The position numbers and the translations under genes are program-made. The notes under the pieces were generated by a model. It was not told the origin of the DNA. It saw nothing but the letters and a program-made list of their open reading frames with translations, and did no database searches. Shown here one piece after another: positions 25,957 through 34,868 of a stretch of DNA of 64,000 nucleotides. Source of the stretch: an uncultured Prevotellaceae bacterium (GTDB lineage Bacteria; Bacteroidota; Bacteroidia; Bacteroidales; UBA3663). Each line of letters starts with the position of its first letter. Within the stretch, counting starts at the first letter, position 1. Location of the stretch: assembly GCA_900319235.1 (NCBI GenBank), contig ONNR01000014.1:1-64000 (forward strand), given 5' to 3'.

Positions 25957-26673
25957 TTAATTTGTTGCGAATGAGGTGACGAGACCCTTTTCCATCAGAA
26001 TGGGGAGTACGTTGGCTGAGGACTGGCGGCTGCGCTTGTTGTGGATGGCCATGTATTGTTCAAGTAATGGGGCATCGTCGTTGAGGAGATTTTCCATGTA
26101 TTGGTCATTCATTCGTGTTACAGGGATTTTGCCCTTCACATCGGCATCGTTGTCGACGAGGTAGCAGACAGTCTTGCTCAAGAACTCATTGCCTATCATG
26201 GTACCAATAGCGGCTGCACCAAGACCTACTTTTGCGGCTTTGTTGTCAACGCATACGCTGGCTATTTCAAGACCTAAGCCTAACAGGAAGGATGCGTCGT
26301 CGATCTTGTATGCCATCACACAAACCTTGTCCTGATCGTAGCGAACTGCCTGGGTGTAACCAGAGACGTCGAGGCATACGCCGTTGTTGCGCAGATTGCG
26401 GCAGTTGACGAACAGTTGGTCGCCGTACATCACGGCAAAGGCTTGCTTCTTCAACACCTTGTCGGCAGCTTTGTCGCCTGTCCTGAAATAGTAGTGGTTA
26501 TCTAAGCTCTTAAGTTGGCACGCTTGTATGGTGCGTCCTTGTGTTAATTCTTCAACAGGCTTCCAGTTTCCATTGACGAAATCTGAATAACTCATGCAAT
26601 ACTTTGCTACTCCGGCTTGTGCCATCACTGCGAGGCAGCAGAACCATGCCAATACCAATAAAATCTTTTTCAT
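25957..26673 (-). CDS. Small secreted protein, possibly DUF6563-like
   Basis: A 238-residue protein with a signal peptide (MKKILLVLAWFCC, cleavage near MAQA). I start at 26673 because the signal peptide begins there and the promoter at 26741-26772 lies upstream. It contains YCMSYSDFVNGNWKP and a central hydrophobic region (about 145-185). The pattern recalls DUF6563 proteins of Prevotella-like bacteria, but I cannot confirm this. Function unknown; it is monocistronic by its own promoter and the downstream terminator. Confidence 0.6.
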   Translation of the reverse strand: MKKILLVLAWFCCLAVMAQAGVAKYCMSYSDFVNGNWKPVEELTQGRTIQACQLKSLDNHYYFRTGDKAADKVLKKQAFAVMYGDQLFVNCRNLRNNGVCLDVSGYTQAVRYDQDKVCVMAYKIDDASFLLGLGLEIASVCVDNKAAKVGLGAAAIGTMIGNEFLSKTVCYLVDNDADVKGKIPVTRMNDQYMENLLNDDAPLLEQYMAIHNKRSRQSSANVLPILMEKGLVTSFATN

Positions 26674-26740
26674 AATGTTTTTGTTTTTTAATTGTTTATA
26701 ATATCTTGAATTTTGTTTTGTGTGAATCATTTTCACGGTG

Positions 26741-26772
26741 CAAAGGTAGGAGGTTTTTCGGTGGGTTCCAAA
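26741..26772 (-). promoter_or_regulatory. Promoter for the 25957-26673 gene
   Basis: On the minus strand TTTG is followed after exactly 20 bases by TACCTTTG, about 68 bp before the start codon. Confidence 0.75.
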
Positions 26773-26872
26773 TATTATTCGGGATTTTTGGTTTTTGGTA
26801 GCGACAAGAGAGGGAATGTGCGACAGGCTTAAATGGGAGCGCGGGAATCTGTCGTGCCGAGGGGTATATTTT

Positions 26873-26892
26873 ACACGAATTATCACGAATTT
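26873..26892. repeat. CACGAATT repeat
   Basis: ACACGAATTATCACGAAT matches the spacer repeat at 5357. The gap from here to 27113 holds no gene; it is A+T rich, with several GATTAA/GATTGAA-like words. Confidence 0.55.
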
Positions 26893-27113
26893 ACATGAGT
26901 TTTTTGAGAGAAAAGGTGAAAATTGGCTTAAAGATTCATTGGTGGACTTAAGATAAGCTGCGGATTAAACAGATTGAATAGATTAATTGCTATTCAGGCT
27001 AAATAAATACTGGAAAATTAGGTTCCGTTGAGAAAAACAATAGAGGAGGAGCTGGATTGAACAGATTATAAATTTATTTAGATGTTAATGACCGTAAATT
27101 GAGTTGGCGAGGG

Positions 27114-28430
27114 TTAGACGAACATAAGTTCGCGGATGACTTCGTCGGCGAGAGAGAGGCCGGAGGGGGTGAGGGAGAGGCGGTCCTGGTGAAGTTGGAG
27201 AAGATTGCGATGGATGAGAGAGTCGATGATGGCGCGGAGGGAGGAGAAGGATGATGATTCGGAAAGGATGGATTCGAGGTCGTGGAGGTCTATGCCGCGA
27301 GCGGTGCGGAGGCCGAGCATGACGCGTTCGTTGTAAAGGTCGAGGTCGGTGAGGATCTCGAACTCCTCGTGACGAATGCCTTTCAGATAGGAAGATACGT
27401 CGGGAGCGTTCCAGCTGCGACGGTTGTGGCCGTCGTAGCTGTGGGCGCCTGGTCCTAAGCCGAGGTAGGGGGTGGGTTCCCAATAGGAGGAGTTGTGACG
27501 GGAATGGAAGCCAGGGAGGGAGAAGTTGGAGATCTCATATTGTTCGAAGCCTGCGGCATTAAGCTTGGTGCGGAGGAGAGCTGCCATCTGGAGGCAGGTC
27601 TCGTCGTCGCATGGGGTGAGCTCGCCTTTCTGGACGAGGGTGTGGAGGCGGGTGTCGGGTTCGACGCTGAGGTTGTAGGCGGAGATGTGCTCGGGACGGA
27701 GCTTCAGGACTTCGTCGATGCTATATTCCCAGGACGCGAGGGTCTGGGTGGGGAGGCCGTACATTAGGTCGAGGCTGAGGTTGGTGATGCCGGCGTTGCG
27801 GATGAGGTGGACGGCCTCGCGGACGTGGGCGGCGTTGTGGCGACGGTGGAGGAGGCGGAGCTCGCTATCGACGAGGGTCTGAACGCCGAGGGAGAGGCGG
27901 GTGATGGAGGGGGAGGAAGGGGCAGCCAAAGATGGCTGCGACGGGGACGCTTGGCAGCCAAACTTGGCTGCGACGGAGACGGGAGGGGCGAAGAGGGGGG
28001 AGGAGGCAGCCATGGATGGCTGCGACGGGGACGCTTGGCAGCCAAACTTGGCTGCGACTGGGACGGGAGGGGCGAAGAGGGGGGAAGGGGCAGCCAAAGA
28101 TGGCTGCGACGGGGACGGGAGGGGCCAGGTGCCGTCGATGAAGTCTTCGGGGTTGGCTTCGAGGGTGATTTCTTCGCAATGGGAGAGGTCGAAACGGGAG
28201 GAGAGGGCGCGGAGGAGGGTTGCGATGTGGGAGGGGCCTAATTGGGAGGGGGTGCCGCCTCCGAAGTAGATGGTGCGGACGGGGGTACGGAGGAAGGCCT
28301 TCCGCTCGTCCATCTCGCGGATCAAGGCCTCGACGTACTGGGGGGCCTTGTTGCGCAGAGTGGTGGAGTAGAAGTCGCAATAGATGCAGCGGGAGGCGCA
28401 GAAGGGGATGTGGATGTAGATGCCGGACAC
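27114..28430 (-). CDS. hemW: HemW-type radical SAM protein with in-frame repeat insertion
   Basis: HemW is a radical SAM protein of the coproporphyrinogen-dehydrogenase-like family, thought to be a heme chaperone. The cluster ligands are Cys11, Cys15 and Cys18 in the family motif IPFCxxxCxxCDF. I start at the GTG at 28430 (SGIYIHIPF), where family members begin; longer reading frames upstream only translate palindromic repeats. At 438 residues it is about 60-70 longer than typical. The excess is residues about 102-174, between EANPEDF and ITRLSLGVQ, encoded by 84-bp tandem repeats giving a 28-residue Pro/Ala/Ser unit. The rest of the enzyme looks intact. Confidence 0.88.
   Translation of the reverse strand: MSGIYIHIPFCASRCIYCDFYSTTLRNKAPQYVEALIREMDERKAFLRTPVRTIYFGGGTPSQLGPSHIATLLRALSSRFDLSHCEEITLEANPEDFIDGTWPLPSPSQPSLAAPSPLFAPPVPVAAKFGCQASPSQPSMAASSPLFAPPVSVAAKFGCQASPSQPSLAAPSSPSITRLSLGVQTLVDSELRLLHRRHNAAHVREAVHLIRNAGITNLSLDLMYGLPTQTLASWEYSIDEVLKLRPEHISAYNLSVEPDTRLHTLVQKGELTPCDDETCLQMAALLRTKLNAAGFEQYEISNFSLPGFHSRHNSSYWEPTPYLGLGPGAHSYDGHNRRSWNAPDVSSYLKGIRHEEFEILTDLDLYNERVMLGLRTARGIDLHDLESILSESSSFSSLRAIIDSLIHRNLLQLHQDRLSLTPSGLSLADEVIRELMFV
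27909..28129. repeat. 84-bp tandem repeat inside hemW with paired palindromes
   Basis: Units start at 27922, 28006 and 28090 with an exact 84-bp period (28 codons); the third is partial. Each full unit holds two palindromes of the form GCAGCCAnnnnTGGCTGC separated by GACGGGGACGCTTG. Reverse-complemented, they read GTCCCCGTCGCAGCC, the same family as the repeats at 22397-25396. Confidence 0.9.
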
Positions 28431-28449
28431 GGGGGGACGGGGGAAGAGT

Positions 28450-28582
28450 GCGGCCATGCACGGCCGCGACGGGGACAGGGCGGCCAAAGACGGCCGCGAC
28501 GAGATACGGGGGGACGAGCGGCCAAGGGACGGGCGCGATGGGAACAATGGGGAGGCGCGATAGCATCGCGCCATACGGGACA
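28450..28582. repeat. Palindromic repeat cluster upstream of hemW
   Basis: Two GCGGCC...GGCCGC units (28450-28476 and 28480-28500) are GCAGCC-family variants with both arms changed to stay paired. At 28552-28582 a GGCGCGAT...ATCGCGCC palindrome matches 23571-23602. This fills the gap between the C10 protease stop and hemW; no gene is apparent. Confidence 0.8.
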
Positions 28583-28593
28583 AAGGGGCGAGG

Positions 28594-31071
28594 TTACTTG
28601 ATCACGGTTTTGCGGCCGTTGATGATGTATAGGCCGGGGGAGAGGGATCCGGAGGCGGGGAGGGAGATGGGCTTGCCGAGGATGTTGAAGATCTGGGCGG
28701 AGCGGAGGTCGGGAGTGGGGTCATCGATGGTGATGGCTTCGATGCCGGCGGAGGGATCGTCCTGACCGTAGATGTTCACCTTGGCGTAGATGTCGGGGTC
28801 GAGAATCTGCCAGTCGGTGCCGTTGAAATAATAGGGACGGGCATAGTAGGAGACGTTCTTGTTGAGGTCGTTGAAGTCGAGACGGAAGTCGAGGGTGATG
28901 GTGTGCGTCACGCCGTCGCCGGGTACTGCAGCGGGACATTCGTACTTGGCCAATGGGGTCAATGTGGTGGGATTGGATGTCTTGGAGTAGAACCAGATGG
29001 CGAAGGTGCCTTCGTAGTCGGAGCCGTGGTTGGAGGGCTTGAGGGTGGCGGTGACGGCACTGTTACGATAGATTCGACCATCGTTGTCGCTTGAGGTGAT
29101 GTAGAGTGCATCGTGGAGAATGAACGTGGCACCACCCTGCATATCTGCTTCGACGTCGAAGGTGCGCTTTTCGTCGATAGCCTGCTCGGTGGTTACGTTG
29201 ACATTCCAAGGCCTGAAATAGAGGGTGGAGTTCCACTGACCAGCCTCGAGGAAGCGATAAGTGAAGATGATTTCGGCAGATTCACCTGGGGCGATGGTGT
29301 GACACCCGTTGCTTTCGGAAATCCTTTTGCTGACCTTGGTGGGCGAAGTGAGCTGCAACAAGAACTCACCGTTAATGGTCTCGTTGCTGCGGTTGGTGAC
29401 GCGTGCGGTGATCTTTTCGGTGCGTGTGGCTACTGTTTGCGTGTCGAAGCTCCACTGGGAGGCCTCGATGTCGCGATTGACCTTGGGACGGGAGATGGAG
29501 ACGTTGTTGCCGCTTACGTCGAGCTGAAGGTAGCTCTCGTAGGTGGTACGCGACATTTGGATAAAGTCCCAATCGTCGGAGTTCTTTGGCTCGAAGTATA
29601 GATATGCCTGGTAGGAACCATCGGAGAGGCTGGAGGGAATGGTGTAGGAGGCAGAGAGGTTGATGCCGGAAATGGAGCCATCTTCCTTGACGCCCTGGAG
29701 GCTGATCGACTTGATATTCTTGCGCTCGATGACGTTGCCCTGCTGCATCAAGACGATGCCACAGTCGCCCTCGGTCTTCCTGCTGGAGTAGTTATAGATG
29801 GAACGCACGGTGATGTTCACCGAGCTGCCCTTGGTGGCTGAAGACTTGCTGGATGAGAAGGTGCCAGAGGCCGGGAAGTAAAGGGTCGTACGATAGGTGC
29901 CGACGCCTTCGTTGGGACTGATGTTGACCACGGCATTCTGATCCTCGCAGAAGCCATCGTCCATCCTCATTGCACCCACACCCACACCATCGGGATTGAG
30001 CACGGCGATGTCGTAGTAGGCGTTGTAATTGCTGTTCCAGCCCCAGTTGACATAGTAGCGTCCGTCGGAATCGAAGCCTTCGAGGACGAAGGCGTGGCCG
30101 GAGTTTTCCTCGATGTAGGATCGGCCAGTGTAGAGCACGGGACGGCCTTCGCGCAATTCACCCTGCATAATGGCGATCCACTGATCGTAGGAGTAGGCTT
30201 CGCGCATAATGCAGATGGTGCGGCTGTTGAAGCCGAAGTACTCAACGAAGGCGCGGTCGAGGAATGGGCTGGTGGCGCCACTGCCTTCAGCATCGTAGTC
30301 CATATTGACGGCTACACCACAATGGTAGAGGAGCTTCGAAACCTCGTTCTGCTCGGCACTGGTGCCCTGGTAGTTGCGGTCGAAGGTGAGGGGCATGAGC
30401 GAATAGTCGTAGGTCTGCTCTGCGAAGTTGACCGAAAGTTCCTTCGAGTAGCTGGTGCCGCTGGCCCGATACTTCCAGGTGTAGCTATGCTCTCCCTGGC
30501 CAACGGTGGGCTGGCGATAGTAGCGGAATATCTGTCCCATGGCGGTGGCTACGCATCCCGTGGGGCAATGCTGGTTGCCGATGGTCGGGGTCTGGAGCGC
30601 GTAGGCACCCGTCTGATTCCAGGCTATGCCACCGAGGAGGGGTGCGACGGCCTCGGTTGTGGCCTTGATCTGCGCTTCGGTTTCGGCAGCCTCGGGATGC
30701 TGCTCGAGGTAAGCGGTGCGACGGCCGATGGCATCGAGCCACCAGCGGAGGCCTTCGGGCAGGGAATCGTCGATGTCGGTGGGCAACTGGCCTGCACCAT
30801 AGGCAAGGACGGGACGTGTGAGGGTGGTGCCGGAAACGACGACAAAGGCGTCGTTGGCGACGTCGTTGAAGGCGTAGAAGGACTGAGTGGACGCATCGAC
30901 CTGAGTGCCGTTGCGGGCGGCACGACGCATGGAATGGAATTCGACAGGCTGACCGGCCTTCTGGCCAAGGAACTCACGAGCGATGGACTGAGCCTCGTCG
31001 AACGAACGGTTTTCGGCATGGAGCAATCCTGCCGAGAGCGCCAGGATGCCGAGTATGGTTTTTCGGTTCAT
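28594..31071 (-). CDS. C10 family (streptopain-like) cysteine protease, secreted
   Basis: An 825-residue secreted protease. I start at 31071 (MNRKTILGIL) because a signal peptide begins there. The propeptide (about 20-140) resembles the Spi/inhibitor-like pro-region. The catalytic domain has Cys173 in HCPTGCVATAMGQ and His326 in SGHAFVLEGF, followed by the conserved NWGW. Several immunoglobulin-like beta domains fill about 390-740. The last 60 residues (IFNILGKPI ... LSPGLYIINGRK) look like a type A T9SS sorting tail, so it is probably exported through T9SS and attached to the surface or released. Possible roles are nutrition or host-protein cleavage. Confidence 0.88.
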   Translation of the reverse strand: MNRKTILGILALSAGLLHAENRSFDEAQSIAREFLGQKAGQPVEFHSMRRAARNGTQVDASTQSFYAFNDVANDAFVVVSGTTLTRPVLAYGAGQLPTDIDDSLPEGLRWWLDAIGRRTAYLEQHPEAAETEAQIKATTEAVAPLLGGIAWNQTGAYALQTPTIGNQHCPTGCVATAMGQIFRYYRQPTVGQGEHSYTWKYRASGTSYSKELSVNFAEQTYDYSLMPLTFDRNYQGTSAEQNEVSKLLYHCGVAVNMDYDAEGSGATSPFLDRAFVEYFGFNSRTICIMREAYSYDQWIAIMQGELREGRPVLYTGRSYIEENSGHAFVLEGFDSDGRYYVNWGWNSNYNAYYDIAVLNPDGVGVGAMRMDDGFCEDQNAVVNISPNEGVGTYRTTLYFPASGTFSSSKSSATKGSSVNITVRSIYNYSSRKTEGDCGIVLMQQGNVIERKNIKSISLQGVKEDGSISGINLSASYTIPSSLSDGSYQAYLYFEPKNSDDWDFIQMSRTTYESYLQLDVSGNNVSISRPKVNRDIEASQWSFDTQTVATRTEKITARVTNRSNETINGEFLLQLTSPTKVSKRISESNGCHTIAPGESAEIIFTYRFLEAGQWNSTLYFRPWNVNVTTEQAIDEKRTFDVEADMQGGATFILHDALYITSSDNDGRIYRNSAVTATLKPSNHGSDYEGTFAIWFYSKTSNPTTLTPLAKYECPAAVPGDGVTHTITLDFRLDFNDLNKNVSYYARPYYFNGTDWQILDPDIYAKVNIYGQDDPSAGIEAITIDDPTPDLRSAQIFNILGKPISLPASGSLSPGLYIINGRKTVIK

Positions 31072-31180
31072 TGCAAATGGAATTTTTCGATTAAGTGGGG
31101 ACAAATTTAATGTTTTTATTTGACAAATGCGTACATTGGCATCGAAAAAGTGCTTTTTCAAGCTTTTTTTCCTCTACTTT

Positions 31181-31212
31181 CTTGAAATTGTCAAGGAAAT
31201 TGTCTAATTTTG
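31181..31212 (+). promoter_or_regulatory. Promoter for the ABC-F gene
   Basis: CTTG is followed after exactly 20 bases by TAATTTTG, about 20 bp before the ATG at 31232. On the other strand, TAAATTTG at 31102-31109 is a candidate -7 box for the C10 protease. Confidence 0.7.
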
Positions 31213-31231
31213 CGCCACTTGTTTGTATAAT

Positions 31232-33091
31232 ATGGCTGTCAGCTACCTCCAAATTGATAATCTTACCAAGTCGTTTGGCGACCTGGTGCTTTTCGAGAAC
31301 CTTTCGCTGGGCATCAGTGAGGGTGACCGCATCGGCCTCATAGCCCGCAACGGCAGCGGCAAGACGACGCTGCTGAACATCATCATGGGCATCGAGGGGA
31401 AGGACGAAGGCACCATCGTGTGGCGCAACGACCTGAGGGTGGAATACCTCAGCCAGGACCCGCAGTTCCCGTCGGACATTACGGTGGGGGAGGTTTGCCG
31501 CTGTGTGCGCCGTGGCAACGAATGGGTGGTGGATGAGACAAAGGACCGACAGGAGGTGCTGACCAACAGTTCGGAGCTGACACGCATCCTGAGCCGCCTG
31601 GACATCACTGACCTCGAACAGAAGGTGGGACAGCTGAGCGGTGGGCAGCAGAAACGCCTGGCACTGGCACACGTGCTGATCGACAATCCGCAGCTGCTGA
31701 TACTCGACGAGCCGACCAACCACCTCGATCTGGAGATGGTGGAGTGGCTGGAGGACTACCTGAACCGCAGCCGGTCGATGACCCTGCTGATGGTGACGCA
31801 CGACCGCTACTTCCTCGACCGCGTCTGCAACCGCATCGTGGAGCTTGCCGACAAGCAGCTCTATACCTACCGAGGCAACTACAACTACTATCTGGAAAAA
31901 CGTGCCGAGCGCATTTCGGCACAGCAGGCACAGGTGGACCATGCACAGAACCTGCTACGCAAGGAACTGGACTGGATGCGCCGTCAGCCCCAGGCACGCG
32001 GACACAAGAGCCGTTCGCGCATCGAGGCCTTCTACGAGCTGGAACAACGCGCCAAGGCACGCTATGAGGAGCAACGTATGCGATTGCAGACACGCAGCAC
32101 CTACATCGGCTCGAAGATCTTCGTGGCAAAGCACGTGAGCAAGGCATTTCGCGACCACGAGCCTGCCAAGGTGATCCTGAAGGACTACAACTATACATTC
32201 GCACGTTACGAGAAGATGGGCATCATCGGTGCCAACGGAACGGGCAAATCGACCTACCTGAAACTCCTCTTGGGCAAACTGCAGCCCGACGAAGGCAGTT
32301 TCGAAGTGGGCGAGACGGTGCGCTTCGGCTACTACAGCCAGGACGGCATCGCCTACGACGAGCAGAAGAAGGTGATCGACGTGGTGCGCGACATAGCCGA
32401 ATACGTGCTGATGAGCGACGGTTCGAAGATGTCGGCCTCGGAGTTTCTGAAGCAGTTCCTCTTCACGCCCGACAAGCAATATTCGTACGTCTATAAGCTC
32501 AGTGGCGGGGAGAAGCGAAGGCTCTACCTTTGCACCATCCTGATGCGTTCGCCCAACTTCCTGATCCTCGACGAGCCGACCAACGACCTTGACATCGTCA
32601 CCCTGCAGGTGCTGGAGGAGTATCTGCAACACTTTGGTGGCTGCGTGATTGTGGTAAGCCACGACCGCTACTTCATGGACAAGGTGGTGGATCACCTGCT
32701 GGTGATGAAGGGCAATGGCGAACTGCAGGACTATCCGGGCAACTATACCGACTATCGCGAATGGAAGACGCTGAAGGAACAGGAGGCTGCCGAGCTTGCC
32801 CAAGGGGGTGGAGCAACAAAGTCGAATACGGCACCCGTGTCGTCGTCGGTGAAACCCAAGACGCAGAAGGCACCCAAGCTCACCTTCCAGGAGAAGCAGG
32901 AGTTCCAAAGGCTTGAACAGGAACTGCCGCAGCTTGAGGCCGAGAAGGCGGAGATTGAGCAAATGATGAGCAGCGGGACACTGGGTGCTGAGGAGCTGAT
33001 GGCGAAAGGCAAGCGCATCCAGGAACTGATTGAGATCATTGACGAGAAGGAGCTGAGGTGGCTGGAGCTGTCGGAGAAAGTCACGAATTAG
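31232..33091 (+). CDS. ABC-F family ATP-binding protein
   Basis: A cytoplasmic protein with two ABC ATPase domains and no membrane segment, as in the ABC-F translation/ribosome-quality factors (Uup/Ettan type). Domain 1 has Walker A ARNGSGKTT (38-46) and signature LSGGQQKR; domain 2 has GANGTGKST and LSGGEKRR. Each has a DEPTN Walker B. A linker between domains (about 225-300) is basic and helical. The C-terminal coiled coil (about 530-619) is rich in Glu/Gln/Lys, as in Uup. I start at ATG 31232 because the upstream ATG at 31223 adds only three residues. Confidence 0.9.
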   Translation: MAVSYLQIDNLTKSFGDLVLFENLSLGISEGDRIGLIARNGSGKTTLLNIIMGIEGKDEGTIVWRNDLRVEYLSQDPQFPSDITVGEVCRCVRRGNEWVVDETKDRQEVLTNSSELTRILSRLDITDLEQKVGQLSGGQQKRLALAHVLIDNPQLLILDEPTNHLDLEMVEWLEDYLNRSRSMTLLMVTHDRYFLDRVCNRIVELADKQLYTYRGNYNYYLEKRAERISAQQAQVDHAQNLLRKELDWMRRQPQARGHKSRSRIEAFYELEQRAKARYEEQRMRLQTRSTYIGSKIFVAKHVSKAFRDHEPAKVILKDYNYTFARYEKMGIIGANGTGKSTYLKLLLGKLQPDEGSFEVGETVRFGYYSQDGIAYDEQKKVIDVVRDIAEYVLMSDGSKMSASEFLKQFLFTPDKQYSYVYKLSGGEKRRLYLCTILMRSPNFLILDEPTNDLDIVTLQVLEEYLQHFGGCVIVVSHDRYFMDKVVDHLLVMKGNGELQDYPGNYTDYREWKTLKEQEAAELAQGGGATKSNTAPVSSSVKPKTQKAPKLTFQEKQEFQRLEQELPQLEAEKAEIEQMMSSGTLGAEELMAKGKRIQELIEIIDEKELRWLELSEKVTN

Positions 33092-33112
33092 AGATTTTTT
33101 TGTCACGAATTA
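33081..33112. repeat. CACGAATTAGAGA direct repeats at the ABC-F stop
   Basis: TCACGAATTAGAGA occurs at 33081 and 33103. The first copy contains the TAG stop codon of the ABC-F gene. It belongs to the same family as the units at 5357 and 26873. Confidence 0.55.
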
Positions 33113-33181
33113 GAGAATTATAGAATTATTTATAAGAAAAAGCTCCTTTTGAGGAAGAATAAGGCTGACGCAAAAATCCTT

Positions 33182-33249
33182 GAACTTTCGAACTTTTGAA
33201 CCCTTGAACTTTTGAACTTTCGAACTTTTGAACCCTTGAACTTTTGAAC
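33182..33249. repeat. 8-bp tandem repeat (GAACTTTC / GAACCCTT)
   Basis: There are eight 8-bp units: GAACTTTC, GAACTTTT, GAACCCTT, GAACTTTT, repeated once more as a 32-bp block. The motif is the reverse complement of the GTTCGAAAG repeats inside tilS but has period 8. It ends about 20 bp before the start of the next gene. Confidence 0.85.
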
Positions 33250-33266
33250 ACATTTAAAAGATATAT

Positions 33267-34868
33267 ATGAAGAAGATTTTCTTAGTCCTTTCCGTTTTGG
33301 CACTAATGGTGTCAGCAACATCGTGTAAGACCTCGTCGAAGGTGGCAGACAAGGCTGTGGAGCAGCGTGATGCGAAGCATGAGTTTCGCGGAGCGTGGAT
33401 ACAGACAGCCTGGCAGGACCGCTACCAGAACAAGTCGCCCGAAGCGTGCCGCAAGTACCTGTCGCAGCTCGTCGAGACCCTTTATCAGACGGGCTTCAAT
33501 GCCATCATCTTCCAGGTGCGTCCCGAAGGTGATGCGTTCTATCGCAGCAGCTACGAGCCCTGGAGCCGTTTCCTGACAGGCCAGCAGGGCAAGGCACCAC
33601 AGCCGGAATGGGATCCGATGGAATATCTGATCAACCTATGCCACGAGCGCGGCATTGAGTTCCACGCCTGGATCAATCCATACCGCATGTATATGTCGAA
33701 GAACTTCAACCTTTCGAGCAATCACCTCTACAGGCAGCATCCCGAGTATTTCGTCGTCTTTGACGAAAGGCTCTACCTCAATCCCGGACTGCCCGAGAGC
33801 CGTGCGTGGATTCGCTCGGTGGTGATCGACATCGTGAAGCGCTATGACGTGGATGCCATCCACATGGACGACTATTTCTATCCTTATCCGGTGGCAGGCA
33901 AGGAATTCAACGACATTGCCACCTTCCAGGCCTATGCTCCGCAGATGGGCTTCAATGCGAACAGTCGTGCCGATCTTGGCAACTTCCGTCGCCGCAGCGT
34001 GAACATCCTCATCAAGTCGGTGCACGACGACATCCGTGCCCTCAAGCCGTGGGTGCGCTTCGGCATCAGTCCTTTTGGCATCTACCGCAACGAGAAGAGC
34101 TGGGAGGGAGGTTCGAAGACCAACGGCACACAGTGCTACGACGACCTCTATGCCGACGTGCTGCTGTGGGCGCAGTCGGGATGGATTGACTACGTGATAC
34201 CGCAGCTCTATTGGGAGATTGGACATAAGGCAGCCGACTACACCACTCTTTGCTCCTGGTGGGCAAAGAACATCCCTTCGCCCTGCCAGCTATACATCGG
34301 CCAAAGCATCGAGCGTAGCCTCGACGGTGCAGCCAACAGCGCTTCGACGCCCAAACTTACCGTCAGCAGCAAGAACTTCCTCGAGAAGGTCAACCAGGCA
34401 CGTAGCGAGAAGAACATCAAGGGCAACTGCTTCTGGTATGCCTACCAGGTGGAGGACAACCAGTTCGGTGTGCGCGATTTCCTGAAACAATCGGTGTATA
34501 CCACTCATTCGATGCCACCGACCTTCTCCAATCTCGATGACGATGCTCCCAGCAAGGTGAAGGACCTTGATGGTTCGTTGGTGCGAAAGGGCGAGAAGGT
34601 TGGCCTTCATCTCAAATGGGCCGAACCGAAGGCCGACAAGAAGGATCAGAACGACCCTATATTATATTATAATGTCTATCGATTCGTAAAAGGCGAGATG
34701 GTGAACACCCGCGATATGGACCACCTCTACATGCAGGTGGCTTCGCCCGAACTGATTGACTACGACATCGCCAATTCGTCGAAATACACCTATGTGGTGA
34801 CCGCTGTCGACCATTACAACAACGAGGGCAAGACGGCGAAGAAGACGTTTAAGATTAAATTAAAATGA
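33267..34868 (+). CDS. GHL10-type (YngK-like) glycosyl hydrolase lipoprotein
   Basis: A 533-residue lipoprotein with lipobox around SATSCKT (Cys about 20). The core (about 30-370) is a family-10-like TIM barrel (GHL10, formerly DUF187): FRGAWIQT, FNAIIFQVRPEGD, HAWINPYRM, HMDDYFYP and GISPFG are its conserved strands. The substrate is unknown; members are thought to act on peptidoglycan or other glycans. A C-terminal fibronectin-like domain follows. The stop overlaps the next start by 4 bp (ATGA), which links it to a GlcNAc-kinase-like protein and suggests amino-sugar recycling. Confidence 0.87.
   Translation: MKKIFLVLSVLALMVSATSCKTSSKVADKAVEQRDAKHEFRGAWIQTAWQDRYQNKSPEACRKYLSQLVETLYQTGFNAIIFQVRPEGDAFYRSSYEPWSRFLTGQQGKAPQPEWDPMEYLINLCHERGIEFHAWINPYRMYMSKNFNLSSNHLYRQHPEYFVVFDERLYLNPGLPESRAWIRSVVIDIVKRYDVDAIHMDDYFYPYPVAGKEFNDIATFQAYAPQMGFNANSRADLGNFRRRSVNILIKSVHDDIRALKPWVRFGISPFGIYRNEKSWEGGSKTNGTQCYDDLYADVLLWAQSGWIDYVIPQLYWEIGHKAADYTTLCSWWAKNIPSPCQLYIGQSIERSLDGAANSASTPKLTVSSKNFLEKVNQARSEKNIKGNCFWYAYQVEDNQFGVRDFLKQSVYTTHSMPPTFSNLDDDAPSKVKDLDGSLVRKGEKVGLHLKWAEPKADKKDQNDPILYYNVYRFVKGEMVNTRDMDHLYMQVASPELIDYDIANSSKYTYVVTAVDHYNNEGKTAKKTFKIKLK

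Noticed and set aside
28431-28583. Upstream extension of hemW to 28583
   Set aside because: It translates only palindromic repeats (Pro/Ser/Arg rich). Family similarity begins at the GTG at 28430.
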